Below, piece by piece: positions 1 to 8,595 of a stretch of 64,000 bases of DNA. The notes under the pieces were generated by a model. The model saw nothing but the letters and a program-made list of their open reading frames with translations, was not told the origin of the DNA and ran no database searches. A program made the position numbers and the translations under genes. Source of the DNA: Microbispora corallina (lineage in GTDB: Bacteria; Actinomycetota; Actinomycetes; Streptosporangiales; Streptosporangiaceae); assembly GCF_016863035.1 (NCBI RefSeq), contig NZ_BOOC01000001.1, forward strand, positions 248,001 through 312,000, read 5' to 3'. Position 1 is the first letter of the stretch, and the number at the start of each line of letters is the position of its first letter.

Positions 1-2
1 CG

Positions 3-443
3 GTCGCCATCAAGGAGGCCCTGACCAAGGCCGGCTTCAACGTCGTGGCCAAGCCGCTCAACCCGGCGACGTACTATGACGCGATCGGCCCGGTGGACAA
101 CAAGTACGACGTCTACTGGGGCGGCTGGGCGGCCGACTGGCCGACCGGCTCGACCGCGATCCAGCCGCAGTTCGACGGCCGTCTCATCACGGACAACTCG
201 CCGAACTACACGCACCTGAACGACCCGGCGATCAACGACGCCATCGACAAGGCCAACGCCATCACCGACGCCGCGGCGGCCGGTAAGGCGTGGGCCGCGA
301 TCGACCGGCAGATCATGGAGCAGGCGGCGATCGTCCCCGAGTACTACCAGACCTACTTCGGCCTCTACGGCTCCGGCCTCGGCGGCGTGAAGATGGACCC
401 GATCGAGGGCGAGCAGTCCGCGCTCGACATCTGGGTCAAGTAG
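3..443 (+). CDS. Peptide/nickel-type ABC transporter substrate-binding protein, C-terminal part
   Basis: Only the last 146 codons lie in the window, and the reading frame is open to the left edge. The residues seen (YDVYWGGWAADWPTGS, then a tail ending LDIWVK) resemble the C-terminal lobe of family 5 (DppA/OppA) extracellular binding proteins, where aromatic residues line the peptide pocket. It would be a lipoprotein outside the membrane that delivers oligopeptides or similar ligands to the permease encoded next. The signal peptide and lipobox are outside the window. It is the first of four co-oriented transporter genes, separated from the permease by 87 bases holding a GC-rich hairpin. Confidence 0.85.
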   Translation, partial: VAIKEALTKAGFNVVAKPLNPATYYDAIGPVDNKYDVYWGGWAADWPTGSTAIQPQFDGRLITDNSPNYTHLNDPAINDAIDKANAITDAAAAGKAWAAIDRQIMEQAAIVPEYYQTYFGLYGSGLGGVKMDPIEGEQSALDIWVK

Positions 444-456
444 CAGTCCTCCGGGT

Positions 457-490
457 CCGCCGCCTCCGCCCCCTCGGGGCGGGGCGGCGG
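457..490 (+). terminator. Intercistronic hairpin between binding protein and permease
   Basis: A GC-rich inverted repeat of about 15 bp with one bulge and a short loop (CCGCCGCCTCCGCCCC against GGGGCGGGGCGGCGG). No T-run follows. Such hairpins after binding-protein genes commonly let the binding protein accumulate above the membrane components, by partial termination or 3'-end protection. That role is inferred here. Confidence 0.5.
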
Positions 491-530
491 GCCCCCGGCC
501 CGTTCCGCCCGCTGGAGCAAGTGCGACGCC

Positions 531-1511
531 ATGACCGGTTTTCTGGTACGCCGAATCCTCGGCGCCCTGGTGATCCTCCTGATCATCAGTGCCGTCACGT
601 TCTACCTCTTCTACGCCATCCCTCGCGACCCGGCGCGGGCGTTCTGCGGCAAGATCTGCCGTCCTGAGACGCTCACACTGATCCGGCACAACCTGGGGAT
701 GGACGAGCCGCTGTTCGTGCAGTACTGGCACTGGCTGGTGGGCATCTTCGCCGGGCGGGACTTCGTCCAGTTCGGCGCCTGCCCGGCGCCCTGCCTGGGC
801 TACTCCTTCGCCACGCAGGAGCCGGTGTTCGGCGCGATCGTCGACCGCTTCCCGGTGACGCTGTCGCTCACCATCGGCGCCTCGGCGGTGATCCTCTCCT
901 TCGGCATCCTGACCGGCATGCTCGCGGCCTGGAAGGTCGGCCAGCCGCTCGACAAGATCGCCAGCGCCTCGTCCGTCGTCGGCGCGTCGCTGCAGATCTA
1001 CTTCGTCGGCCCGCTGCTCGCCTTCTACCTCGTGGACACGGCGGGCCTGCTGCCGCGCCCCTCGTACGTGGCCTTCACCGAGGACCCGCTGGGCTGGTTC
1101 ACCCATCTGCTGCTGCCGTGGGTCGTGCTGTCGATCATCTTCACCGCCAACTACACCCGCATGACGCGCTCCCAGATGGTCGAGCAGCTCGCCGAGGACT
1201 ACGTCCGGACGGCGCGGGCCAAGGGCATGTCGAGCCGGTCGGTGTTCTTCCGGTTCGCCTGGCGGGGCGCGATGATCCCCATCATCACGATCTTCGGCGT
1301 CGACCTCGCCACGCTCCTGGGCGGCGCGATCATCACCGAGCAGACGTTCAGCCTCCACGGCATCGGCGAGCTCGCCGTACGGGCCGTGCAGAACACCGAC
1401 CTGCCGATGCTGCTCGGCGTGACGATCGTGGGCGCGGCGGCCATCGTGGTGCTGAACATCGTGGTGGACGTCCTGTACGCCGTCATCGACCCGCGCGTGC
1501 GGATCGGCTGA
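531..1511 (+). CDS. ABC transporter permease, DppB/OppB type
   Basis: 326 residues. It begins with a membrane segment (VILLIISAVTFYLFYAIP) and a long extracytoplasmic loop with four cysteines (about residues 36-90), followed by five more hydrophobic segments. The EAA-type loop near residues 222-240 (YVRTARAKGMSSRSVFFRFA) is the contact site for the ATPases. This is the B-type membrane subunit of a peptide importer. A GGAG motif precedes the ATG by about 15 bases. No C-type partner permease follows: the next genes are both ATPases, so the second permease must lie upstream of the window or elsewhere. Confidence 0.92.
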   Translation: MTGFLVRRILGALVILLIISAVTFYLFYAIPRDPARAFCGKICRPETLTLIRHNLGMDEPLFVQYWHWLVGIFAGRDFVQFGACPAPCLGYSFATQEPVFGAIVDRFPVTLSLTIGASAVILSFGILTGMLAAWKVGQPLDKIASASSVVGASLQIYFVGPLLAFYLVDTAGLLPRPSYVAFTEDPLGWFTHLLLPWVVLSIIFTANYTRMTRSQMVEQLAEDYVRTARAKGMSSRSVFFRFAWRGAMIPIITIFGVDLATLLGGAIITEQTFSLHGIGELAVRAVQNTDLPMLLGVTIVGAAAIVVLNIVVDVLYAVIDPRVRIG

Positions 1512-1552
1512 GGCCGGGCCATGCACCACAGAACGAGGAACAGGAGCAGCAA

Positions 1553-2617
1553 GTGACCACCGTGTCGTGGAGCGGCGAGCAGGGCACCTCGCGCGGCCCC
1601 GGGCCGTTCCTGTCCGTCCGCGACCTCAGCGTCGAGTTCAGCACCGAGGACGGCGTCGTCCACGCCGTGGACGGCCTCTCCTTCGACGTGGAGAAGGGCA
1701 CCACCCTCGGCATCGTCGGCGAGTCCGGGTCGGGCAAGTCGGTCACCAACCTCGCCATCCTCGGCCTGCACGACCCCGCGCACACGAAGATCGCCGGTGA
1801 GATCTGGCTGGAGGACCAGGAGCTGCTGTCGGCCGGCCGCGGGACGATGGAGCGGCTGCGCGGCGACCGGGTCGCCATGATCTTCCAGGACCCGCTGACC
1901 TCGCTGTCGCCCTTCCACACCATCGGCCGGCAGATCGGCGAGGTCTACCGCAAGCACAAGGGCGCGAGCAAGAAGGAGGCCCGCGAGCGGGCCGTCGAGA
2001 TGCTCGACCGCGTCGGCATCCCGCAGCCGAAGACGCGGGTGGACCACTACCCGCACGAGTTCTCCGGCGGTATGCGCCAGCGCGCGATGATCGCGATGGC
2101 CCTCGTCTGCGACCCCGACCTGCTGATCGCCGACGAGCCGACGACCGCGCTCGACGTGACCGTCCAGGCCCAGATCCTCGACCTGCTGAAGGACCTCCAG
2201 CAGCAGTTCGGGACGGCGATCATCCTGATCACCCACGACCTCGGCGTCGTCGCCAACACCGCCGACAACGTGCTGGTCATGTACGCCGGGCGGGCCGCCG
2301 AGCGCGGCACGGTCCGCGAGGTGCTCCGGGAGCCCCGCCACCCCTACACGTGGGGCCTGCTCTCGTCGATGCCCCGCCTGAACGCGGCCGTCGACGAGCC
2401 GCTGCACCCGGTGCGCGGCACGCCCCCGAGCCTGCTCACCCCGCCGCCCGGGTGCCCGTTCCACCCCCGCTGCGACTACCCGCAACTGGCCGGCCCGGAG
2501 CTGTGCTTCCACCAGCGCCCCGACATCTCGCCCGAGTCGGGTCACGGCGACGCCTGCTACCTCACCCTCCAGCAGAAGAAGGACATCCGTACCGCCCAGA
2601 TCGAGGAACCGGCATGA
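1553..2617 (+). CDS. Oligopeptide ABC transporter ATP-binding protein, OppD/DppD type
   Basis: 354 residues from a GTG start with GGAG six bases upstream. The frame is open far upstream, but that stretch lies over the permease gene. Walker [10 protein letters not shown]-loop IFQDP, signature FSGGMRQR, Walker [13 protein letters not shown] and H-loop THD are all present. The C-terminal oligopeptide-transporter extension carries cysteines ([11 protein letters not shown], with further Cys later) typical of an iron-sulfur-binding tail. It would energise the importer as a heterodimer with the next gene product, whose start overlaps its stop codon (ATGA). Confidence 0.93.
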   Translation: MTTVSWSGEQGTSRGPGPFLSVRDLSVEFSTEDGVVHAVDGLSFDVEKGTTLGIVGESGSGKSVTNLAILGLHDPAHTKIAGEIWLEDQELLSAGRGTMERLRGDRVAMIFQDPLTSLSPFHTIGRQIGEVYRKHKGASKKEARERAVEMLDRVGIPQPKTRVDHYPHEFSGGMRQRAMIAMALVCDPDLLIADEPTTALDVTVQAQILDLLKDLQQQFGTAIILITHDLGVVANTADNVLVMYAGRAAERGTVREVLREPRHPYTWGLLSSMPRLNAAVDEPLHPVRGTPPSLLTPPPGCPFHPRCDYPQLAGPELCFHQRPDISPESGHGDACYLTLQQKKDIRTAQIEEPA

Positions 2618-3645
2618 ACGAGACCCTCCTGGAGCTCCAGGGGCTGGTGAAGCACTTCCCCATCCGCGGCGGCGTACTGGTCAAGCACCAGGTCGGGGCC
2701 GTCCACGCCGTGGACGGGATCGACCTCACGGTGGCGGAGGGCGAGACGGTCGGCCTCGTGGGCGAGTCGGGCTGCGGCAAGTCCACCACCGGACGGCTGG
2801 CCGCCCGGCTCCTCGAACCCACCGGGGGCAAGGTCCTCTACCGCGGCCGTGACATCAGCCACAGCTCGCGCCGGGAGCTCAAGCCGATCCGGCCCGAGAT
2901 CCAGATGATCTTCCAGGACCCGTACAGCTCGCTCAACCCGCGCCAGACGGTCGGCACGATCATCCGCGGCCCGATGGACATCAACGGGATCAACCCCGCC
3001 GGCGGGCGGCACAAGCGCGTCCAGGAGCTTCTGGAGATCGTCGGCCTCAACCCCGAGCACTACAACCGGTTCCCCCACGAGTTCTCCGGAGGACAGCGGC
3101 AGCGCATCGGCATCGCCCGCGCGCTGGCGCTCGACCCCAAGCTGATCGTGGCGGACGAGCCGGTGTCGGCCCTCGACGTGTCGATCCAGGCCCAGGTCGT
3201 CAACCTGCTGCAGCAACTGCAGCGGGACCTCGGCATCGCGTTCCTGTTCATCGCGCACGACCTGGCCGTGGTGCGGCACTTCTCGCAGCGGGTCGCCGTG
3301 ATGTACCTCGGGAAGATCATGGAGGTCGGCGACCGCCAGTCGATCTACGAGCGGCCCCGGCACCCGTACACGCACGCCCTGCTGTCGGCCGTGCCCGAGC
3401 CGGACGTGGCGGCCGAGCCCCGCGAGCGGATCCGCCTGGCCGGCGACGTGCCCTCGCCGATCGACCCGCCGTCCGGCTGCCGGTTCCGCACCCGCTGCTG
3501 GAAGGCGCAGGACAAGTGCGCCCAGGAGGTGCCGCCGCTGGTCCGGCTCAGCGGCAACCGGGAGGGCCACCTGACGGCCTGCCACTTCCCCGAGGCCCCC
3601 ACCGTCCACGGCGAGGACGTCGTCCTCGACCCGGCCCTGGCCTGA
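2614..3645 (+). CDS. Oligopeptide ABC transporter ATP-binding protein, OppF/DppF type
   Basis: 343 residues, translationally coupled to the preceding ATPase by an ATGA overlap. Walker [11 protein letters not shown]-loop [12 protein letters not shown], signature [10 protein letters not shown], Walker [13 protein letters not shown] and the switch histidine (IAHD) are visible. It ends with the oligopeptide-transporter C-terminal domain ([16 protein letters not shown]). It is the last gene of the transporter operon, closed by a strong hairpin 13 bases after the stop. Substrate specificity cannot be read from the ATPases. Confidence 0.93.
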   Translation: MNETLLELQGLVKHFPIRGGVLVKHQVGAVHAVDGIDLTVAEGETVGLVGESGCGKSTTGRLAARLLEPTGGKVLYRGRDISHSSRRELKPIRPEIQMIFQDPYSSLNPRQTVGTIIRGPMDINGINPAGGRHKRVQELLEIVGLNPEHYNRFPHEFSGGQRQRIGIARALALDPKLIVADEPVSALDVSIQAQVVNLLQQLQRDLGIAFLFIAHDLAVVRHFSQRVAVMYLGKIMEVGDRQSIYERPRHPYTHALLSAVPEPDVAAEPRERIRLAGDVPSPIDPPSGCRFRTRCWKAQDKCAQEVPPLVRLSGNREGHLTACHFPEAPTVHGEDVVLDPALA

Positions 3646-3657
3646 GGCCTTCCGTGA

Positions 3658-3683
3658 GGGGGCGCCGGCCGATCGGCGCCCCC
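3658..3683. terminator. Bidirectional terminator between oppF-like gene and rpe
   Basis: A perfect 9-bp stem, GGGGGCGCC / GGCGCCCCC, with an 8-nt loop, sits between two convergent genes. Its symmetric position suits termination from both sides. It has no U-tract, as is usual in actinobacteria. Confidence 0.7.
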
Positions 3684-3711
3684 GCCGGCCTCTGCCAGGC
3701 GTGAGGGCCGG

Positions 3712-4371
3712 TCAGGCGTTCTCGGCCAGCGCCCGCAGCGCGCGTACGGCGGCGGCGGGGTCGTCGGCGCCGTAGACGGCGTTGCCGGCCACGAAGACGT
3801 CGGCGCCGGCCTCGGCGCACCGCTCGATGGTCTCGTCCGACACGCCGCCGTCGACCTGGAGCCAGACCTGGCCGCCGTGCTTGTCGATGAGCGAACGGGC
3901 CCGGGACACCTTGGGCAGCACCATGTCGAGGAACCGCTGCCCGCCGAACCCGGGCTCCACGGTCATCACGAGCAGCATGTCGATCTCGGGCAGCAGGTCC
4001 TCGTAGCCGTCCACGGCCGTCGCCGGGTTCAGCGCGAGCCCGGCCCTGGCCCCGGCCGCCCGGATGGTCCGCAGCGTCCGTACGGCCGCCTTGGCGGCCT
4101 CCGCGTGGATGGTCACGCTGGCCGCGCCCGCCTCCGCGTACCCCGGGGCCCAGCGGTCGGGGTCGTCGATCATGAGGTGGCAGTCGATCGGCGTCGAGGT
4201 GGCCTTCAGCAGCGCCTCGACGACCGGCAGGCCGAGCGTCAAATTAGGCACGAAGTGGTAGTCCATGACGTCCACGTGGAGCCAGTCGGCGACGCCCTCC
4301 ACCCGGGCGGCCTCGTCGGCGAGGCGGGCGAAGTCGGCGGACAGGATGCTGGGCGAGATCTGTACGGCCAT
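3712..4371 (-). CDS. rpe: Ribulose-phosphate 3-epimerase
   Basis: 219 residues. It interconverts ribulose 5-phosphate and xylulose 5-phosphate in the pentose phosphate pathway. The TIM-barrel motifs are clear: [13 protein letters not shown] at the N-terminus, the metal/catalytic site [31 protein letters not shown] and VDGGVS. It lies 48 bases downstream of rsmB on the same strand, the usual actinobacterial fmt-rsmB-rpe order. A TAGACT box nine bases before the ATG may give rpe its own short-leader transcript. Confidence 0.96.
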   Translation of the reverse strand: MAVQISPSILSADFARLADEAARVEGVADWLHVDVMDYHFVPNLTLGLPVVEALLKATSTPIDCHLMIDDPDRWAPGYAEAGAASVTIHAEAAKAAVRTLRTIRAAGARAGLALNPATAVDGYEDLLPEIDMLLVMTVEPGFGGQRFLDMVLPKVSRARSLIDKHGGQVWLQVDGGVSDETIERCAEAGADVFVAGNAVYGADDPAAAVRALRALAENA

Positions 4372-4419
4372 AGTGCCTGCAGTCTATTCAGACCGGCGCG
4401 TCCGCCGGGAGCGACGGGG

Positions 4420-5817
4420 TCAGCGCCGGCGCAGGAGCGCGAGGAACATGGCGTCGGTCCCGTGCCGGTGCGGCCAGAACTGGACGTACGGCCCGTCGCC
4501 GAGATCGGGCACCTCGGGGAGGTACTCCCGCGCGTCCAGCGTCTCGGCCCGGTCGCCCAGGTCCCCCACCACGGCGCGGGTCTCGTCGAGGTGCGGGGAG
4601 CAGGTGACGTACGCCACGACGCCGCCGGGCCGCACCGCGTCCAGCGCCGAGACCAGCAGGTGGCGCTGCAGCCGCGTCAGCTCAGGGACGCTGCGGGGGT
4701 CGCGCCGCCACCGGGCCTCCGGCCGCCTGCGCAGCGCGCCGAGGCCGGTGCAGGGGGCGTCGAGCATGACCCGGTCGAACGCCCCGGGGCGCCAGGCGGG
4801 CTCGGTGCCGTCGGCGGTGACGACCGCCGCCTCGCGGGTGGCGTTCCACACCAGCCGGGCGCGGTGGTACTGCACGTCGGACGCGAGCAGCCGCGCCTCC
4901 CGCTGCGTCGCGAGGGCGTCGAGGAGCCCGGCCTTGCCGCCCGGGCCGGCGCACATGTCGAGCCAGCTCCGGTCGCGCTCCAGCGGCACGCGGGCGAGGG
5001 CCAGCGCGACCAGCTGGCTCGCCTCGTCCTGCACGGCCGCCCTGGCCTCGCCGACGGCCCGGATCGAGCCCGGGTCCCCCTCCGGCAGATAGGCCGCGTA
5101 CGGCGAGTAGGCGGCCGGCTCGGCCCCTGCCTCGACGAGCTCGTCGAGCGTGGCGCGGCCCGGGCGGGCCACCAGGGCGACGCGCGGCCGCTCGTTGTCG
5201 GCCTCCAGCAGGGCGGCCGTCTCGCCGAGGTCGCCGCCGAGGGCGTCGCGCATGGCCGACACGATCCAGCGGGGGTGGCTGTGGGTCACGGCGAGGTTGC
5301 CGATCGGGTCCTCGTCGGCGGGCGGGGCGACGATCTCCAGCCACTGCTCCAGCGTCCGCCCGGCGACCTTGCGCAGCACCGCGTTGGCGTACCGGGACGG
5401 CCCGGGGCCGACGCGGAGCCTGACCAGGTCGATGGTGGCGCTCACCGCCGCGTGGGGCGGGATGCGGGTGCGCAGCAACTGGTGGACGCCGAGCCGGATC
5501 GCGTCGAGCAGCGGCGGGTCGACGTCCTCCGGGGCGCGGTCGCTGCACGCGGCGATGACCTCGTCGTAGGTGCCCAGCCCGCGCAGCGTGCCGTAGGCGA
5601 GCTCGGTGGCGAGGGCGGCGTCGCGTCCGGAGATCCGGCGCTGCCTGAGCAGGGTCGGCATCAGCAGGTTGGCGTACGCGTCGCGCTCGTCCACCGCGCG
5701 CATGAGGTCGTACGCGGCGTTGCGGGCCTCGTCCCTGCGCGGCCGCGCGCGTCCCTGGGCGGCCGGCGGACGGCCTCCCGGCCCGCGTCCGGTGCCCCTG
5801 TCACCCCGCCTGGTCAT
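4420..5817 (-). CDS. rsmB: 16S rRNA (cytosine-C5)-methyltransferase, RsmB/Sun family
   Basis: 465 residues from the ATG chosen because GGGAG lies about eight bases upstream; a GTG 15 bases earlier is possible. The N-terminal NusB-like RNA-binding domain (about residues 25-160; ARNAAYDLMRAV, YANAVLRKV) is followed by the SAM-dependent methyltransferase domain with DMCAGPGGK (SAM site), DAPCTGLG (first catalytic Cys motif) and VTCSPHLDE (second Cys motif). It would methylate cytosine 967 (E. coli numbering) of 16S rRNA. It sits 19 bases after fmt in the same direction. Confidence 0.94.
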   Translation of the reverse strand: MTRRGDRGTGRGPGGRPPAAQGRARPRRDEARNAAYDLMRAVDERDAYANLLMPTLLRQRRISGRDAALATELAYGTLRGLGTYDEVIAACSDRAPEDVDPPLLDAIRLGVHQLLRTRIPPHAAVSATIDLVRLRVGPGPSRYANAVLRKVAGRTLEQWLEIVAPPADEDPIGNLAVTHSHPRWIVSAMRDALGGDLGETAALLEADNERPRVALVARPGRATLDELVEAGAEPAAYSPYAAYLPEGDPGSIRAVGEARAAVQDEASQLVALALARVPLERDRSWLDMCAGPGGKAGLLDALATQREARLLASDVQYHRARLVWNATREAAVVTADGTEPAWRPGAFDRVMLDAPCTGLGALRRRPEARWRRDPRSVPELTRLQRHLLVSALDAVRPGGVVAYVTCSPHLDETRAVVGDLGDRAETLDAREYLPEVPDLGDGPYVQFWPHRHGTDAMFLALLRRR

Positions 5818-5836
5818 GCCGCCCGCTCCCACCGGG

Positions 5837-6766
5837 TCACGCGAAGCTCTCCCCGCCGGTGAAGCGGACGCCCCGGGCCCACTCGGCGGCGTCCATGACG
5901 CGCTTGCCCTGCGGCTGGACCTCGGTCAGCTCGACGGGGTGGGTGCCGGTGCCGACGCGGACGGCGCTCCTGGTGGCGGCGATCTCGCCGGGCGCGAGCT
6001 TGTCCGCCTCGGGGGCGGGCCGCACCGGGCCGATCTTGACCCGCTGGCCGTGGAGCTCGGTCCAGGCCCCGGGCGCGGGGGTGCACGCGCGGACCAGGCG
6101 GTCCACCCGCATGGCGGGGGCGCCCCAGTCGATCCGGGCGTCGTCGACCTCGATCTTGGGCGCCAGGCTGACGCCCTCGGCGGGCTGCGGCCGGGCCTCG
6201 AGCGTGCCGTCCTCGATGCCGTCGAGCGTGCCGACCAGGAGCCCCGCCCCGGCGTCGGCGAGCCGCGCGAGCAGGATGCCGCTCGTGTCGTCGGGCCGCA
6301 CGGCCTCGGTCAGCACCCCGAACACCGGGCCCGCGTCCAGCTCCTTCACGATCCGGAACGTCGAGGCGCCGGTGATCTCGTCGCCGTGCAGGACCGCGTG
6401 CTGCACGGGGGCCGCGCCCCGCCAGGCGGGCAGCAGCGAGAAGTGCAGGTTGACCCAGCCGTGGCGCGGGATGTCGAGGGCCGCCTGGGGGAGCAGGGCG
6501 CCGTACGCGACGACCGGGCAGCAGTCGGGCGCGATCGCCCGCAGCCGGTCGAGGAACTCCGGATCTCCGGCCTTCGGCGGCTTGAGCACCTCGATGCCCG
6601 ACTCCTCGGCCAGCTGGGCCACCGGGCTGGGGTGGACCTTCCGCCCCCGGCCGGACTGCGCGTCCGGCCGGGTGACGACGGCGGCCACCTCGTGGCGGGG
6701 CGAGTCCAGCAGGGCGCGCAGCGACGGCAGCGCGGTCTCGGGAGTGCCGGCGAAGACCAGGCGCAC
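5837..6766 (-). CDS. fmt: Methionyl-tRNA formyltransferase
   Basis: 309 residues. It formylates initiator Met-tRNA using 10-formyl-tetrahydrofolate. The N-terminal formyltransferase domain carries [23 protein letters not shown] (the SLLP formyl-donor motif) and an N-terminal VFAGTPE; the C-terminal OB-fold domain follows from about residue 205. The GTG start shares one base with the TAG stop of def (TAGTG), so the two genes, which act in sequence on N-formylmethionine, are coupled. Confidence 0.95.
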   Translation of the reverse strand: MRLVFAGTPETALPSLRALLDSPRHEVAAVVTRPDAQSGRGRKVHPSPVAQLAEESGIEVLKPPKAGDPEFLDRLRAIAPDCCPVVAYGALLPQAALDIPRHGWVNLHFSLLPAWRGAAPVQHAVLHGDEITGASTFRIVKELDAGPVFGVLTEAVRPDDTSGILLARLADAGAGLLVGTLDGIEDGTLEARPQPAEGVSLAPKIEVDDARIDWGAPAMRVDRLVRACTPAPGAWTELHGQRVKIGPVRPAPEADKLAPGEIAATRSAVRVGTGTHPVELTEVQPQGKRVMDAAEWARGVRFTGGESFA

Positions 6767-7314
6767 TACAGGGCCCTCCCACCCGTGACGTGCGGGGACA
6801 CCTTGACGACGGGGGCCGACAGGCCACTCCACTCGGCCTCGCGGATGGCCTTCATCGCGAGCTTGCGCTGCGCGGAGTCCATGCGGTCGATGAACAGCAC
6901 GCCGTCGAGGTGGTCGGTCTCGTGCTGGAAGCACCGCGCCATGAGGTCGGTGCCCTCGAGCGTGATCGGCTCGCCGTACATGGTGAAGCCCTTGGCCACG
7001 GCGCGGATCGCCCGGGGCGTGGGATAGGTCAGCCCGGGGAACGACAGGCAGCCCTCCTCGCCCTCGGTGTCCAGCTCGTCGGACAGGTCGAGGTCGGGGT
7101 TGATCAGGTGACCGAGCTGATCGTCGACGTAGTAGGTGAAGACCCGCAGCCCGACGCCGATCTGGGGGGCGGCCAGGCCGGCGCCCGGCGCGTCCATCAT
7201 CGTGTCGGTCAGGTCCTTGACGAGCTTGCGCAGCTCCTTGTCGAAGTCGACCACCGGCGCCGCCGGTGTGCGAAGCACGGGGTCGCCGAACAGTCGGATC
7301 GGCTGGATGGCCAA
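6766..7314 (-). CDS. def: Peptide deformylase
   Basis: 182 residues, a metalloenzyme removing formyl groups from nascent proteins. All three signature motifs are present: [18 protein letters not shown] (metal-ligand Cys) and QHETDHLDG (HExxH metal and catalytic Glu). The N-terminal [14 protein letters not shown] is typical. A GGAG motif lies about ten bases before the ATG. It is the first gene of the def-fmt-rsmB-rpe group. Confidence 0.96.
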   Translation of the reverse strand: MAIQPIRLFGDPVLRTPAAPVVDFDKELRKLVKDLTDTMMDAPGAGLAAPQIGVGLRVFTYYVDDQLGHLINPDLDLSDELDTEGEEGCLSFPGLTYPTPRAIRAVAKGFTMYGEPITLEGTDLMARCFQHETDHLDGVLFIDRMDSAQRKLAMKAIREAEWSGLSAPVVKVSPHVTGGRAL

Positions 7315-7357
7315 CGGCGGGCTCCGTTCACGTCACGTTCTGCGGGATCACCACAGT

Positions 7358-8572
7358 CTACGGGCGTGAACGGGCCTTCATCGCCGTCTTCCTCGCCGTC
7401 TTGGCGATCAGGGGGTCGGGGTGGTGCCGTCCGAGCAGCTCCAGCACGGCGAGGGCGTCGGGATGGTCGACCCGGCCCATGTCGGGCACCAGCGTGAGCA
7501 GGTCCTCGCCGAGGATGTCGAAGTGGGCGACCGAGTCCACCGGCGCGCCCAGGTAGAGCAGGGCGGCGAGCGTGTCGACCGCCACCCAGGCGCCGTCGCC
7601 CTCACCGAGGGCCGGCGCCTCCAGGTCGCGCACGCCCAGCCAGGCCGCGGCGTAGCGCCACATCATCGGCTCGTCGAGCGCCTCGCGCACCGCCTGCTCC
7701 GCCTCCGGGCCGAGCTCCTCAAGGACGGTCCCCGCGGTGCCGCGCTGGGCGGCGTTGCCGGACGCGGCGATCTTGATGAGCTCGCGGGCCGCGTCCTCGG
7801 GCATGCGCCGCTCCAGCCACAGCGTGGCGGCGCTGGCGGACGCCTTCCCGGCGAGCATGGCGTCGATCAGCTCGGCCGCGCCCTGCTGGGCGAAGGCGGC
7901 GACCTCCCGCAGCGACGGCGCGTCGTGGCCCTCGCGGAGGAGGTCGCGGCGGACGGCCCACACGCCCGGCCCGGTCAGCCGGACGAAGTCGCCCGACACC
8001 TCGATCAGGCCGCAGTACTCCAGCAGCCGCATGGCCTCGGCCAGCTCGGCGGGCAGGGTCATCCGCAGCCGCCGCAGCTCGGGCTGGCGGGCCTCGCAGC
8101 CGATCTCGTGGGCCTGCAGGATGCCCCCGGCCAGGGCGGCCAGCGGCATGCCCTCCTTCACGCTGTAGATCGTGGCGAGGATCTCGGTGAGGTGCTCGTC
8201 GACCACGGCGGAGCCGGTCAGTCCCTCCTCCGTACGGTCGAGGACGTCCATCACCACGCCGTCCCAGAACTCCAGCGGGTCGGGCACGCCCGGCCCCGGA
8301 CGGGCGCCGTGGCGGGTGACCTCGACGAGGCGCCCGTTGACCGCGACGACCCACAGCAGGCGCAGCCGGCTCGCCTCCAGGCCCAGCTCGCCCACGGCCG
8401 CCGCGGCGTCGCCGTCGGTCAGCAGCCCGTGCTCGTCGACCTCGCGCTCGCCGGTCCACGCGGCCAGGCGCTCGGCGTCCCGGACGAGCGGGACCGTCCG
8501 CACCACCCGGACGATCTCCTCCTCGGGGGCGAGCTCGACCGGCGGGAATGTGAGCACGTCGCTGTCGGCCAT
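7358..8572 (-). CDS. Conserved hypothetical protein, paralogue of the next upstream gene
   Basis: 404 residues, acidic, with no signal peptide or membrane segment. I do not recognise a named domain. It is clearly homologous to the C-terminal two thirds of its neighbour at 8596-10272: both share an RAVR/VPLL-type block near the start of the common region, a helical repeat-like middle and the same ending, LELLG...(P)D..AK.ARK.A.KARSR. The middle (VLEELGPEAEQAVREALDEP) reads like HEAT-type helical repeats, a weak impression. Only 23 bases separate the two genes, so they probably arose by tandem duplication and are co-transcribed. Confidence 0.75.
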   Translation of the reverse strand: MADSDVLTFPPVELAPEEEIVRVVRTVPLVRDAERLAAWTGEREVDEHGLLTDGDAAAAVGELGLEASRLRLLWVVAVNGRLVEVTRHGARPGPGVPDPLEFWDGVVMDVLDRTEEGLTGSAVVDEHLTEILATIYSVKEGMPLAALAGGILQAHEIGCEARQPELRRLRMTLPAELAEAMRLLEYCGLIEVSGDFVRLTGPGVWAVRRDLLREGHDAPSLREVAAFAQQGAAELIDAMLAGKASASAATLWLERRMPEDAARELIKIAASGNAAQRGTAGTVLEELGPEAEQAVREALDEPMMWRYAAAWLGVRDLEAPALGEGDGAWVAVDTLAALLYLGAPVDSVAHFDILGEDLLTLVPDMGRVDHPDALAVLELLGRHHPDPLIAKTARKTAMKARSRP

Positions 8573-8595
8573 TCCAGCAACTTACTCCACAGCAG

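Noticed and set aside
444-1552. Loss of the second peptide permease as a deletion
   Set aside because: The operon begins outside the window and the partner permease may lie upstream of the binding protein, so absence cannot be claimed.
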